Made by a program: the position numbers and the translations under genes. Below are positions 1 to 9,179 of a stretch of DNA of 51,519 nucleotides, one piece after another (position 1 is the stretch's first letter; each line of letters starts with the position of its first letter). The stretch is from assembly GCA_945860125.1 (NCBI GenBank), contig CAMAPQ010000010.1, forward strand, positions 1 through 51,519. Direction: 5' to 3'. The notes beneath the pieces are model-generated. The model saw only the letters and a list, made by a program, of their open reading frames with translations. It did not search any database and was not told the DNA's origin. This stretch comes from Klebsiella pneumoniae (GTDB lineage Bacteria > Pseudomonadota > Gammaproteobacteria > Pseudomonadales > CAMAPQ01).

Positions 1-2
1 AT

Positions 3-116
3 CTTCCTCCCTATAGTCCTGACTTAAATCCTATTGAGAAAAAGTGGTCTCAAGCAAAGTCTGTAAGGAGGCGAGATCGATGCGATGTGGATACTCTGTT
101 TGCCACTGGCTTTTAA
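3..116 (+). pseudogene. IS630-type transposase, C-terminal fragment (runs off the window start)
   Basis: The open frame begins LPPYSPDLNPIEKKW, the C-terminal catalytic-Glu block of IS630/Tc1-type DDE transposases, and stops at 114-116 after about 37 residues. The 5' part lies outside the window, so it cannot be said whether the whole transposase is intact. The frame differs from the complete IS630 element at 15.6-16.9 kb (LPSYSPNLNLIERLW there), so this is another subtype. The element appears to end around 142-144, where the target TA is expected, immediately before the receiver-domain remnant. Family assignment is secure from the motif; the element boundary is inferred. Confidence 0.75.
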
Positions 117-143
117 TATGCCATTTTATAAGGTATCAGCTAT

Positions 144-392
144 ATGCAAATGCCAGAAATGAGTGGCTTAGAAGCAACGCATGAAATTAGAAAAATTCCA
201 AAGCTTAAAGATTTACCTATTATTGCCCTCACCGCTCACGCCCTAAAAGAACATGAAAAAGTCTGTATGAGCGCTGGCATGAGCGACTTTTTAAGCAAAC
301 CTGTCAAAGCACAAGATCTATTCGATAAACTCAGCTTCTGGCTCAACACAGAAAAGTCTCAAATGTTAAGCGCAGCTAGTAAGAGCAAATAA
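144..392 (+). pseudogene. Truncated response-regulator receiver domain (3' part)
   Basis: The 82 codons start MQMPEMSGLEATHEIRK and continue with PIIALTAHA and the conserved Lys in DFLSKPVK. This is the second half of a CheY-like receiver domain, of the kind found at the C-terminus of hybrid histidine kinases. In intact proteins the residues before QMPEMSG are usually D-(V/M), the Asp being the phosphoacceptor. Here the codon before ATG is TAT (Tyr), two codons before that come other IS-derived residues, and a TAA lies at 129-131. The receiver was therefore cut at the phosphoacceptor by the adjoining IS630-type element, whose TA target fits the TATA at 141-144. The remainder cannot be phosphorylated and no ribosome-binding site is evident, so it is best regarded as a relic. 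Confidence 0.75.
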
Positions 393-393
393 A

Positions 394-433
394 AAAGCAT
401 CCTGAAGTAACTTACGAAACTCAAGGATGCTTT
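394..433 (-). terminator. Bidirectional rho-independent terminator
   Basis: AAAGCATCCT (394-403) pairs perfectly with AGGATGCTTT (424-433). Read on the minus strand the stem is followed by a run of six T, a good terminator for the pilin operon that ends at 446. On the plus strand a weaker T-rich tail follows. Confidence 0.75.
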
Positions 434-445
434 ATCTAAAATAAA

Positions 446-3400
446 CTAATCACCTAACTGAAGATAAGTTTCACGATGAGTGCTATTAGAACTACCAATG
501 TTTAATGGCGTAAACGCAATAACATCTGTACCACCACTATTTATCTTCAGCTCAAGAAATACGCGATCCTGCGTATTAAGCCCATTATTAAACCCTTGGG
601 TTTTAATATTGGAAAACCCTGCAGACTTACTCAACCTCAAACCACCCGTTCCACGACCAGAGGTAAGGGTCTCGTCGACGACATAAGCATTATTACCAGT
701 ATAAGCATCCAAGACCATAGCCCAACCATTTACGGTATCCACATCAACCACTCCACAATTACCGCCTGCTTGAGGCATCATGGTATTAAAAAATATTTTT
801 TCACTACCAACAATTGCCCCTTGACTATTGCGATTTTTGGCTGCCCTGAAAACAGCATCAACAACCACTCTTTCGCCGACAGTTTTATCCAAGGTTATAT
901 ACCAACCCAACGGAGCCAAACGCGAAGTTGTTGAAATAAACTGCATATCGCCATTAGGGATACCCGGGCCGCGGCCATACGGAGTAACATAACGAACTAA
1001 TTGATCGGTACCAGCAAAATCTTCTGAGCTGCGACGATGAGCAATCGTTCGCTCTCTAAGCTTCGCTATATTAATAGCTACATTCGTGCCATTGTCATAC
1101 AAGGCATATAAATGCTGTTCGTGGGTTAGAGTCTTAGGATTAGTATCACCCACCTCGAAAAATTTACCTGTACCAAAATAAATCAGGAATTGATGCTTAT
1201 CAGGCACGCGCGCCGTTCCTGCCGCTACAATGCCGCTAGCAGGAGAGGTAATGCTTTTTTTATGAGCTGGGTGTGCAATCACTTGCGGACGTACCGTAAT
1301 AGGCTCTTTATCGCCATTAATGGTCGTAAAAATTGCATTGCTAGCAGCCAAGGAAATATTTGTGCCTGCACCGCCAGTCCAATCATCAGGATTTTCACTT
1401 CGAACATCAATTTTCCATAATTTACCCTTTAAATCACCTACAAAAATATAGTCGGTAATATTATCGCCATCCGCATCAACAACAGCCGGCGAGCCCAAGC
1501 CATTTGGCGAGAGAAGTGTTCCACCAGGAATCCCAAATTTTTTAACAATAGCGCCCGTCTTGACATTTAAAAGGTAAAGATAGCTTTTACCAGTGATACT
1601 CCTCGTGACTAGAGGATCATCAACTTGCGCTAGAATAGCAATCCAAGAAGATTTAATCCTATTATTATGATCAATATTGTTATAGCCGCCACTAACAACA
1701 ACTAACCATTGACCTATATCATCAGCTGGACTAGCTGACGGCTCAGTGCGAACAGAAGGATTTGTTGTAGCTCTAAAACGAGCAATAGTAGGAGCACCAA
1801 GCACAAAACCTAAGTCTTTATCATGCTTATCAGTAAACTCCCACAAGACATTGGCAGACGTCATAGCGGTAGGATTCGTTACATCCAGCGCAAAAACACC
1901 CTGACCACCTGCACCCGCACTACCCACCAAGACGGAATGCCATTCACAAGCAGAAGAAGGACCAGTCTTGTAGCACACATCATCGACAACCAAAGCACCA
2001 TCCACAAAGTATTGGTGAATATAATTAGGCTCAGCCAAGGCAGCTAAACCATTAAAAAGAAAAGAAGGTACATAGGAAAAATAGCGGTTAAAAGGCGGTT
2101 CAGCATTAAAGCCGTGCATATAGCCGTCATTTGCACCCACAAAAAGCGCTTTACCTCTTGTTCTATTATTTGCAATAAACTGAGAATATTTGGCTCTATT
2201 CTCCATATCACGGGGCGAAGCCCATCTATCTTTATAATATTTGTTAGGTGTGCCCATAAATAAAGGCTTACTATGAATAATATCGCCCAACCTATTCGGT
2301 TTGCGCTCTCTAAAAGAATAAGGCGGTACATTTTCGTAAGTTTTATCCCCTTTTAACCAGTCCACTAACTTTTCACGTGCATCAACAATATTACTGATGC
2401 ACTGCTTCTTCCTGAAAAAAACGCTGCTGTCATCTATCAACACTAATTGGTCCGAAGTGTCAAGATTGGTATATTGAAAATCAACACCATCAGTCGCGGT
2501 ATAGTTATAAGTAAAAACTTTATTCTGCGGATCGCTATCCTCGGCAAAAGCAGGGAAGGCAGTAGGATTAGTCGCATCAAAGGGCATATAATCGCCATTA
2601 TTATCTAGCTTATAAGCCAAAATGCTCCCAGTCCAATCACTGGGATTAAATGAAGCACGGTAAAGCAGCTTTTGACTGCTTTCCATATTAATATCAACAC
2701 CACTTATAATATCTTTACTTTCAAAAGATTGAGACTGCTCATAAATATTTGACAGTGCAAGTGCAATATCCCAACCCAATAAATTAGGCTCGGCGCTATT
2801 GAAAAAAATGCCATGCGAGTTATAAGCTGCATGCCATAAATCATCAATACGTTCTTTGTCTGCAATACCTACTGCTGTAACACCCACTTTATCCGTTTGA
2901 GGATTACCCCATAAACTACTACCCTTATCAGCCACAGTGGGTGGCAAAGCAAACTTCTCACTTGTCGCTGTTGCGTCTGGCCATTTATTACAAGAGTTAT
3001 CAGTCAAATTACCATCCAAACCAAGAGAAACCGCATAGGTGCTCATATGCTGGCCTGTTTTAGGATTCCAATCATTTGGTGTTATTTTGCCGGCCGCGCC
3101 AAAGCCATTTACGTAATAGTTCATCGCAATGTCGGCAAAAGTTGCGATGTTACCATCCCCATCTACATCGCCAATACTTCCGGTATATTCCTCATTCCAA
3201 TAACCATCCGTCACAACGAGCGCAAATGTCCGTTGGCATGCATTATCAAGGTTACCTGGCGTCTTGAAATAAGTCCCTATTTCATCTAAGCCTGTTCTTA
3301 GCGGCGTACGGCCTATGCTATCTTTAAGCGTTTCAACGCCGCTAACAAGCTGAGTATCCTGACGTTGTAATATTTTTTTAGCGACATTAGCGTTATGGGC

Positions 3401-4183
3401 TGATATTTTTGAAACATCAAAAACATCATTGGCATTATCATAATAATTAGTTGCTGAATCAGCAGGCCTAATAACAAACTGGGGGGTAGTTCTAACGTAA
3501 TCTGGCAGTCCAGCAGAGGGGCCATTTAACTCGGTAATACCAAATATCATTTTGGGCTGTGCAATCATAATGGCGTCAGACAGCACTTTCTGCATATACT
3601 TTGAGCGAGTACTGTAATATCTCCACCAGTTTGCCGCGTTTTGTTTTTGGACAGCAGTTAGCGTGCCCAGCGTATTTTTACTACAGCCGTTATACTTAAA
3701 CCAACTAGGGATACTACTAATGGGGGCGTTAGGATAACTACCATAACCAGTCACATCATTCGGATTCCAACGCAAATATTGATCAGTTGGATTAAAGTAC
3801 AGCTTATTTACAAGAGGATTGATAATTTCACATTGAGTAGAGGTGACATCCGTACCTGATGTGTTTTTTGTACCCACACCTAAGATGGGTTGGCCTTCAA
3901 TAAATTTCAAACGTGTTGCATCATCCTTCAAAAAAAGTCCATCCCACTGAACAACAAGACCCTCCCTAACACCCGGCCTAGGAAAGTTACTTGCATCACT
4001 TTTATTAACGAGCGCCTCAGAACGCATTGACTCAGAGTTATCCAGCAAAATATGTACTTTAGCCGGCGTCCAGTTACCTGCCTCGAAGGGAACATTGGCA
4101 ATTTCACCACCATGAACATGCGCAACGCTAACAAAAAAGCCAAGAAAGGAAGGGAAAGGCAGCAAACGTGATAACTTTTTCAT
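446..4183 (-). CDS. pilY1: Type IV pilus tip adhesin/assembly protein PilY1
   Basis: A 1245-residue PilY1-like protein that would sit at the tip of type IV pili and prime their assembly. The start is ATG at 4183, with GAGGA seven bases upstream; a TTG two codons earlier is less likely. After a short signal peptide (LPFPSFLGFFVSVAHVHG) a von Willebrand A-like segment carries the MIDAS-type motif DNSES (Asp48, Ser50, Ser52). An EF-hand-like DVDGDGN loop lies at 339-345. The C-terminal PilY1 beta-propeller contains FVGANDGYMHGFNAE and a second calcium loop, DADGDNITD (903-911), matching the position of the calcium site known to control retraction in Pseudomonas PilY1. It is the last gene of fimT-pilV-pilW-pilX-pilY1 and is followed by a terminator instead of pilE. 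Confidence 0.93.
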   Translation of the reverse strand: MKKLSRLLPFPSFLGFFVSVAHVHGGEIANVPFEAGNWTPAKVHILLDNSESMRSEALVNKSDASNFPRPGVREGLVVQWDGLFLKDDATRLKFIEGQPILGVGTKNTSGTDVTSTQCEIINPLVNKLYFNPTDQYLRWNPNDVTGYGSYPNAPISSIPSWFKYNGCSKNTLGTLTAVQKQNAANWWRYYSTRSKYMQKVLSDAIMIAQPKMIFGITELNGPSAGLPDYVRTTPQFVIRPADSATNYYDNANDVFDVSKISAHNANVAKKILQRQDTQLVSGVETLKDSIGRTPLRTGLDEIGTYFKTPGNLDNACQRTFALVVTDGYWNEEYTGSIGDVDGDGNIATFADIAMNYYVNGFGAAGKITPNDWNPKTGQHMSTYAVSLGLDGNLTDNSCNKWPDATATSEKFALPPTVADKGSSLWGNPQTDKVGVTAVGIADKERIDDLWHAAYNSHGIFFNSAEPNLLGWDIALALSNIYEQSQSFESKDIISGVDINMESSQKLLYRASFNPSDWTGSILAYKLDNNGDYMPFDATNPTAFPAFAEDSDPQNKVFTYNYTATDGVDFQYTNLDTSDQLVLIDDSSVFFRKKQCISNIVDAREKLVDWLKGDKTYENVPPYSFRERKPNRLGDIIHSKPLFMGTPNKYYKDRWASPRDMENRAKYSQFIANNRTRGKALFVGANDGYMHGFNAEPPFNRYFSYVPSFLFNGLAALAEPNYIHQYFVDGALVVDDVCYKTGPSSACEWHSVLVGSAGAGGQGVFALDVTNPTAMTSANVLWEFTDKHDKDLGFVLGAPTIARFRATTNPSVRTEPSASPADDIGQWLVVVSGGYNNIDHNNRIKSSWIAILAQVDDPLVTRSITGKSYLYLLNVKTGAIVKKFGIPGGTLLSPNGLGSPAVVDADGDNITDYIFVGDLKGKLWKIDVRSENPDDWTGGAGTNISLAASNAIFTTINGDKEPITVRPQVIAHPAHKKSITSPASGIVAAGTARVPDKHQFLIYFGTGKFFEVGDTNPKTLTHEQHLYALYDNGTNVAINIAKLRERTIAHRRSSEDFAGTDQLVRYVTPYGRGPGIPNGDMQFISTTSRLAPLGWYITLDKTVGERVVVDAVFRAAKNRNSQGAIVGSEKIFFNTMMPQAGGNCGVVDVDTVNGWAMVLDAYTGNNAYVVDETLTSGRGTGGLRLSKSAGFSNIKTQGFNNGLNTQDRVFLELKINSGGTDVIAFTPLNIGSSNSTHRETYLQLGD

Positions 4184-4237
4184 GGACAATCCTCAAAGAT
4201 TAAAACATAGAAAATCAGTCAGTATCTATTAGCCATA

Positions 4238-4894
4238 CTAATTAAAATGCCGCGAATAACCGCTTTGAACCGTAATTGCTGAGTTATCGTTTTGAGCATT
4301 TCCTCTTGCAGTAATACGATAATAAACCGTACCAGGAGGAGATGAGTATCCGCCAGTATTGCTCAAAGAGTCTGCCTCGAAATAAAGCTCTTCAATGGTA
4401 TAACGAGCGCGAAAATCATTTGATGCATTTAAAAGAGGGGCGGTTCGCGGAATTTTTGCAGCCCACCAAGCATATGGCTGCCGATACCAAGGCAAAGCAG
4501 TATTACTCAACTCATAATCTGATAGGTTATCTTCCCAAACAAAATCTTGGATTGTACAGAGGCCATCTGCGTTATCGTTGATATCAATCTCATCTTGCGA
4601 ATGAGGCCTACCCGTGCATTTCCCTATAAAAGTCTCCCCTACCCATAAAGCAGCCTGAGCATCTTCTAACGCAATAAGATATTGATTTTGATTACCTGCA
4701 ATTTGCTCGTTATAGACGGTGCTCGTGACAAAGCTACCACCCAAAATGGTAAGCACTAACAAAACAACTAACGCTACCGGCAAAGAAAAACCAGCCTGCA
4801 CTAATTGCTTAGCAGGATGTAAGCGGGCGCTTTTTAGATAAGCATAATACCTAGCATAACGAGATAATGAATGATGAAATAATAAGATTGCCAT
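4238..4894 (-). CDS. pilX: Minor pilin PilX
   Basis: A 218-residue minor pilin with a 35-residue leader and a prepilin peptidase site at Gly35-Phe36 (AGFSLPVALVVLLVLT). Position +5 of the mature protein is Val, not Glu, as is usual in PilX/GspK-type proteins. The hydrophobic N-terminal helix ends in NEQIAGNQ and ALEDAQAAL, typical of the PilX N-terminal domain. The ATG start lies two bases after the pilW stop, and pilY1 follows 54 bases downstream, so the genes are co-transcribed. By homology it joins the PilV-PilW-FimU/FimT priming complex under PilY1. The leader is longer than usual but no internal Met offers a shorter start. Confidence 0.88.
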   Translation of the reverse strand: MAILLFHHSLSRYARYYAYLKSARLHPAKQLVQAGFSLPVALVVLLVLTILGGSFVTSTVYNEQIAGNQNQYLIALEDAQAALWVGETFIGKCTGRPHSQDEIDINDNADGLCTIQDFVWEDNLSDYELSNTALPWYRQPYAWWAAKIPRTAPLLNASNDFRARYTIEELYFEADSLSNTGGYSSPPGTVYYRITARGNAQNDNSAITVQSGYSRHFN

Positions 4895-4896
4895 AG

Positions 4897-5835
4897 CTAG
4901 TACATCCTATTTCTAAGCGTGATAATTTGAGTGAATGCCGTTGCATAATTACCTGGGCTACCTCTGGTTGGCCTAACGGCAATTGTTCTGCCAAATAACT
5001 TCACAGTACGATCCGTCTTATTACTCAAGTTTTTATCATCAAATTTACCAACCACGAGCCCATATTCAACACTCATTACAGAGCTCCATCTATTAGTAGG
5101 TGAGGTGATTTGTGCAGCAGTTCTTCTTGCTGGGGGAAGTCCTGCTGTATCGCGATCACCCACAATATCGCCTACGCCAAATCGGGCGCGGGCAGCAACA
5201 ACATATTCCATGATAACGCTACTATTTGCTGCCGTTACCGCAATATAGGTAGGCACTGAAGCATCGAAAGGACGGACATAAACACGCTGACAAACAAGCT
5301 GATTTGTGGCGTTGATAGAGTATTTTTCAATGATAATTGCCTGGTTGGGAATAAAGGAACCAGTACAATCGCGTATGCGCGTATCTGCAATCAAATCATA
5401 GGCTGGGGGCGTAAATATGCCAGTACCCGCATTATAACTATCATTTTGCAATCCTCCTTGCTTGCGAATATAAAGAACCGTGTTACCACCAACATCTTGC
5501 GCTGACAATGTTTGCCCTGCTGCAAAGGCAGGATAATTCCCGGCCGAGGCTGGCAAGGCAGGAAAAACATTTCCTGATAACTCCCATGCTTTAGCACGGT
5601 AACCCGCCAAGCTCAGCTGACTATCTAAAAAAGAAAAGGCAACACGCGTTAAATCTGAAGTGCTTGAATAACTCGTTATGGTTAAATATGTTTTCCAGCC
5701 TGCAAAGGTTAAGGATAATAACGAGGCAACAATAATGGCGCCTAACACTAAGCTAATAAGTATCTCTGCAATGTAATAACCACGCATCCTATACATTTTA
5801 CTTATCTTAACTAAGACATTATTCGCCTGTTTCAC
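4897..5835 (-). CDS. pilW: Minor pilin PilW
   Basis: A 312-residue PilW-like prepilin. Cleavage is expected after Gly19 in MRGYYIAEILISLVLG, giving mature Tyr1 and the conserved Glu at +5 (Glu24). The hydrophobic helix runs to about residue 45 and is followed by DLTRVAFSFLDSQLSLAGY, the characteristic PilW segment. The listed start is GTG; ATG at 5796 would leave a six-residue leader and is possible but short. It sits between pilV and pilX with very small gaps. The globular domain contains two Cys, as many PilW proteins do. Confidence 0.88.
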   Translation of the reverse strand: MKQANNVLVKISKMYRMRGYYIAEILISLVLGAIIVASLLSLTFAGWKTYLTITSYSSTSDLTRVAFSFLDSQLSLAGYRAKAWELSGNVFPALPASAGNYPAFAAGQTLSAQDVGGNTVLYIRKQGGLQNDSYNAGTGIFTPPAYDLIADTRIRDCTGSFIPNQAIIIEKYSINATNQLVCQRVYVRPFDASVPTYIAVTAANSSVIMEYVVAARARFGVGDIVGDRDTAGLPPARRTAAQITSPTNRWSSVMSVEYGLVVGKFDDKNLSNKTDRTVKLFGRTIAVRPTRGSPGNYATAFTQIITLRNRMY

Positions 5836-5897
5836 AGATCACCCATCACGCATGTAAGTTAAAAAAATAAAAGCGTTTGCCTACCATCCTCTCCAGC

Positions 5898-6467
5898 TTA
5901 ACAACCACAAGCTGTCTCTAAACTACGGCTCACCTGTGTCTTAATACTGAAACACACCGTTCCTGATGTCGCAGTATTGCAGTCAATTCCAGCACTAGAA
6001 AAAGTAGGCGTAGTGCCATCCTCATGCCAAGCAATATTCGCCGTATACTGCTTAAGCGCAGCATCAAATGAGATAGAGCACTGGGCGTTAGCCAAAGCAT
6101 TATCAACCTTCGTTTTCCATTCAGTGAGGTCATTGGATACAATCAAAACATTATCATCGTAAACTGGCTTCCCAGGATCAACGATAGCAGTCGCGCCTGA
6201 TTGACAGTTATAGGTGTAAGAGCCATTATCTGCCAAATACCGATTTTCTTTTATCCGCTTAAAAAGATCATTTATAAGAAACTGCGCCTGAAGACGATAG
6301 TTTGCATACCTTGCATTTTTGGCGGAAACCGCAAACATCTGTAGCGAAGAGGTCACACCAACAGCAATTACCAAAACAGCCACCATTACCTCAATCAAGC
6401 CAGAACCACGGAATTTACGTGATAAAACAGAACAAGCGCGCGCATTTTTTAAAGTAAATTTGTTCAT
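5898..6467 (-). CDS. pilV: Minor pilin PilV
   Basis: A PilV-like prepilin of 189 residues from ATG 6467. Cleavage follows Gly21 in FRGSGLIEVMVAVLVIAVG, with Glu at mature position 5. The segment after the helix (RYANYRLQAQFLINDLFKRI) is typical of PilV. An upstream in-frame ATG at 6488 would add seven residues and overlap the fimT stop by 13 bases; the inner ATG was preferred because it gives a leader of ordinary length, but neither start has a clear Shine-Dalgarno. The protein ends CGC, with further Cys pairs in the globular domain that may form disulfides. Confidence 0.87.
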   Translation of the reverse strand: MNKFTLKNARACSVLSRKFRGSGLIEVMVAVLVIAVGVTSSLQMFAVSAKNARYANYRLQAQFLINDLFKRIKENRYLADNGSYTYNCQSGATAIVDPGKPVYDDNVLIVSNDLTEWKTKVDNALANAQCSISFDAALKQYTANIAWHEDGTTPTFSSAGIDCNTATSGTVCFSIKTQVSRSLETACGC

Positions 6468-6475
6468 AACTTTTA

Positions 6476-7021
6476 TTAAGTAGGGCATATTGTTGGCACC
6501 GTTTTTGTCTCCATGGCTGCACCAGAAGGACCCAGCGTTGCCGTTAATAACGCCTTAGTTCTCTCATCACACACCCTGAAAATAGCGCCCACCGGAAAGG
6601 GTAAGCCATTTGGATTAAAAGTGACGCGAGTAATAGCTGATCCAGAACTGATTGCTGGAGGATTTGTGACCGTGATATTGACTATTTGATTATTTGAAAG
6701 CTTAGGTGCTTGAAAGACTTTAAGCGTGGTCGGCGGGTCAGATAATAGCTGCACCAGCCAACCCTTTTTCCAATCTAGCACTGCACCAGTACATGTGGTG
6801 AAATCAGAAGAAGCGCATACTTCGATAGGAAAAGGTGACTTTGTTGCTTCGCTTTGAGCATAACGCAACGTTGCTGTAAGGCTATTTTTAACACTAACAA
6901 CTTTTCTTTGATCAGTCAGCCTAGAAAATGCAGGCATTGCAAAACCAGCAATAACAGCCAACATGGCAATCCCCACTAAAACTTCTATCAATGTAAAGCC
7001 TAACTGCCGTCTTATATTCAT
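6476..7021 (-). CDS. fimT: FimT/GspH-family minor pilin
   Basis: A 181-residue prepilin with short leader MNIRRQLG and the textbook site G-FTLIEVLVGIAMLAV (Glu at +5). The globular part contains TATLRYAQSEATKS, the GspH/FimT domain signature, and VTFNPNGLPF. It is the first gene of the minor-pilin operon; everything downstream to pilY1 is on the same strand with tiny gaps. FimU and FimT cannot be told apart by sequence inspection alone. FimT proteins are linked to DNA uptake in natural transformation in related bacteria, which would be the main functional alternative to a purely structural role. Confidence 0.85.
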   Translation of the reverse strand: MNIRRQLGFTLIEVLVGIAMLAVIAGFAMPAFSRLTDQRKVVSVKNSLTATLRYAQSEATKSPFPIEVCASSDFTTCTGAVLDWKKGWLVQLLSDPPTTLKVFQAPKLSNNQIVNITVTNPPAISSGSAITRVTFNPNGLPFPVGAIFRVCDERTKALLTATLGPSGAAMETKTVPTICPT

Positions 7022-7361
7022 GGCGTACCTAATTCAATACTTAATAAAAAAGCCATCCCTCCCTTTGAGTATAAACAAGGATTTGTAACTCAACGGTATG
7101 AAAAATACTTCTATAAGTAAAATAAAGCACAAGCTTATTCAGAACACAAACGAACCAGCTTTCTTAGCAAAAGATAATAAAGGGGAAAAATAAGTATAGA
7201 AAATAACACTAACTTATCGCCATACATTACAAAAAAAAACAGTAGCGTCATAACAACCCTACGCTAGTTGTCTAGACTAATAATTAACCAGATTTGTTTT
7301 TATACGGCTTCATTAGCAGCACAAAATAAATTATTTCAGTATCAATGAAAAGGCGCACCAC
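7022..7361. other. Divergent intergenic region between fimT and a lipoprotein gene
   Basis: 340 bases without a gene, very AT-rich, holding the promoters of the divergent pilin operon and lipoprotein gene. A short inverted repeat TAGCGT (7243-7248) / ACGCTA (7261-7266) and a perfect palindrome GTCTAGAC (7270-7277) are visible. I could not place a convincing -35/-10 pair for either gene. Confidence 0.4.
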
Positions 7362-8894
7362 ATGAAAACACACAAGAAAACGGCAACAAACAAAGCAAGC
7401 AAGCTTCCTTTTATTATTTTAACGCTATTAGCAACAGGCGCTTTATCTCTGACTAACTGTGGCGGAGGTAGCAACAATAGCTCAACGGCAAATAATGTAA
7501 CCACACCAAATACTACTACCCCTAGCGATACCCTAACAGAGGTAGAAGATAAAACAGTTTACACAGATGTAAAGCTCACTGTAAAAAACATATCAGGCGT
7601 AGCAGTAACCGGCGCTAAAGTAACGCTTAACGCTATTTCTGGCAGCAAAGAAATTGCCAGCGGTATCACAGATGGGAATGGTGTTTATACTTTTGAGAAA
7701 ATAGACGCTCATAAAATTTATTCTATTAATCTTCAGCATAGTGATTACGCGCTTCAGTTGTTTAATTATGATCTTCCATTCAAATCAAACACCCTTAATT
7801 CATTTGATGTAGTAATGATGCCTATTGGTGAAAAAGTAAATTTCGATGCAACCTTAGGCGGCGTTGTTCCCTTGAATAATAGTCGTGGGGTGAAAATTAC
7901 ACTGCCCGCTAATGCATTTATTGATTCAGCAGGCAACCCCGTCAACGGCAATATTGAAGCACAGGTTACAACCATTGACATGGGTTCTGATACAGAAAAA
8001 GCAGCTTATCCTGGCTCTTTTAATGCAATTGGCCCGAATAATGAGGAAGTTTCTTTATATAGCTTCGGTGTCGTGCATATTGATTTTTTCCAAAATGGTC
8101 AAGAATTACAATTAGCACCAGGACAAAAAGCGGCGCTAGAATTGCCCGTTTTTGTTACCACAAATCAAAGCGAACCAATAAAAGCAGGTGATATTATCCC
8201 TCTTTGGTGGCTGAATGAAAAAACTGGCGTGTGGGTTTATGAAGGAACATCAACGGTTGTTGCCTCGGCAACTTCACCTACCAACTGGATTGCCCAAGGC
8301 GATGTTTCACACTTCACTCCTTGGAACTTAGATGCAACTAACCCTACTAATCAAGTTTCTATCAGTTTTGCAGCAGAGGATGCTACTGGTGGATTTGAGG
8401 GCGTTACCATCGGTGGCGCCACAATAAACACGCTCGCTAAACAATGTCTGTCTATTAAAAGCGTTAATAGTGAATTTCTGCCCGCAGATAGTCATATACC
8501 ACCTAGTGCGCATGGGGTAAACTTCACTGGTGGACATGGCATGGTTTGCGGGCCTGGCGCGCCACTAGGCAGGACACCTCAGGAAGTGGCATTTGATCCA
8601 TGGCGGCTAAACTATGAACCGTTCCATCGTGGTGGAACTATTGACGGCGTATTTTGTCATGCCGTAGCGCTGCAAAAAGATGACGTTTCCTCTGATCTTA
8701 CAGATATACCACAATTTGAGACGTGGGATCCCCTCGACTTGGACAGTAGAATCTTCGTAAAATGCTACCCCGGCGTTGATCCTTTTACGAAAAAAATTCA
8801 TGCTAACTTTGCTTTTTCAAAAGACGCCAATGATGTGTGGGTTTTAACACATACCTACACTCTAACGAACAGAACGCCAGCCCTCGTCCCGTAA
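7362..8894 (+). CDS. Putative secreted lipoprotein with a carboxypeptidase-regulatory-like domain
   Basis: A 510-residue protein of unknown function. The N-terminus is basic (KTHKKTATNKASK), then hydrophobic (LPFIILTLLATGALSL), ending in LTNC followed by a Gly/Ser/Asn/Thr linker, which suggests a lipoprotein; Asn at -1 of the lipobox is unusual. Residues around 60-135 (KLTVKNISGVAVTGAKVTL, DGNGVYTFEKI) resemble a CarboxypepD_reg/Cna_B-like beta-sandwich. The following region contains GVKITLPANAFIDSAGNPV, a motif seen in multi-domain bacterial surface proteins. No catalytic motif was seen. It is transcribed alone, divergently from the pilus operon. Its role could be adhesion or envelope-related, but this is not shown by the sequence. 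Confidence 0.7.
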   Translation: MKTHKKTATNKASKLPFIILTLLATGALSLTNCGGGSNNSSTANNVTTPNTTTPSDTLTEVEDKTVYTDVKLTVKNISGVAVTGAKVTLNAISGSKEIASGITDGNGVYTFEKIDAHKIYSINLQHSDYALQLFNYDLPFKSNTLNSFDVVMMPIGEKVNFDATLGGVVPLNNSRGVKITLPANAFIDSAGNPVNGNIEAQVTTIDMGSDTEKAAYPGSFNAIGPNNEEVSLYSFGVVHIDFFQNGQELQLAPGQKAALELPVFVTTNQSEPIKAGDIIPLWWLNEKTGVWVYEGTSTVVASATSPTNWIAQGDVSHFTPWNLDATNPTNQVSISFAAEDATGGFEGVTIGGATINTLAKQCLSIKSVNSEFLPADSHIPPSAHGVNFTGGHGMVCGPGAPLGRTPQEVAFDPWRLNYEPFHRGGTIDGVFCHAVALQKDDVSSDLTDIPQFETWDPLDLDSRIFVKCYPGVDPFTKKIHANFAFSKDANDVWVLTHTYTLTNRTPALVP

Positions 8895-8946
8895 AAGGTT
8901 GCGCCTGTTAATTTGCTGGTTTTATTTTTTAATTTTCTGCTCGTCC

Positions 8947-8993
8947 TGAGCTTGTCGAAGGGTTTTAATAAAGCTTATCCTTCGACAAACTCA
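8947..8993. repeat. REP-like palindromic repeat, copy 1
   Basis: TGAGCTTGTCGAAGG (8947-8961) is inverted as CCTTCGACAAACTCA (8979-8993), a near-perfect 15-base stem with a 17-base loop. It belongs to the widely dispersed palindromes containing CTTCGACA. It is followed by an AT-rich stretch and may also act as a terminator for the lipoprotein gene. A second copy in the same orientation lies at 12479-12525, sharing the whole loop and inner stem. Confidence 0.8.
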
Positions 8994-9075
8994 ACCTCTC
9001 TTTACTTTATTTAAATCCTTCTTACTTTTTAAGACTTACGCTGTTTTTTTCCTTCAGCTTGTAACACGCACCTAA

Positions 9076-9116
9076 TTGACCCCACCCCTGCCTTCTGTTA
9101 ACTTTTGTTAACTTTT
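9076..9116 (+). promoter_or_regulatory. Candidate promoter region with a tandem 10-base repeat
   Basis: TTGACC (9076-9081) lies 17 bases before TAACTT (9099-9104), a passable sigma70 pair. The decamer GTTAACTTTT is repeated head to tail at 9097-9106 and 9107-9116, overlapping the -10, and could be an operator. It precedes the acyltransferase gene starting at 9180. Confidence 0.35.
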
Positions 9117-9179
9117 ATTGCACACGACGCACCATAATAAGTCACACCGAAAAAGAATGATCTCTGGAGAAAACAAACA

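Noticed and set aside
7243-7277. Inverted repeat and GTCTAGAC palindrome as an operator
   Set aside because: Short, and no promoter elements could be aligned with it, so it is only noted in the intergenic entry.
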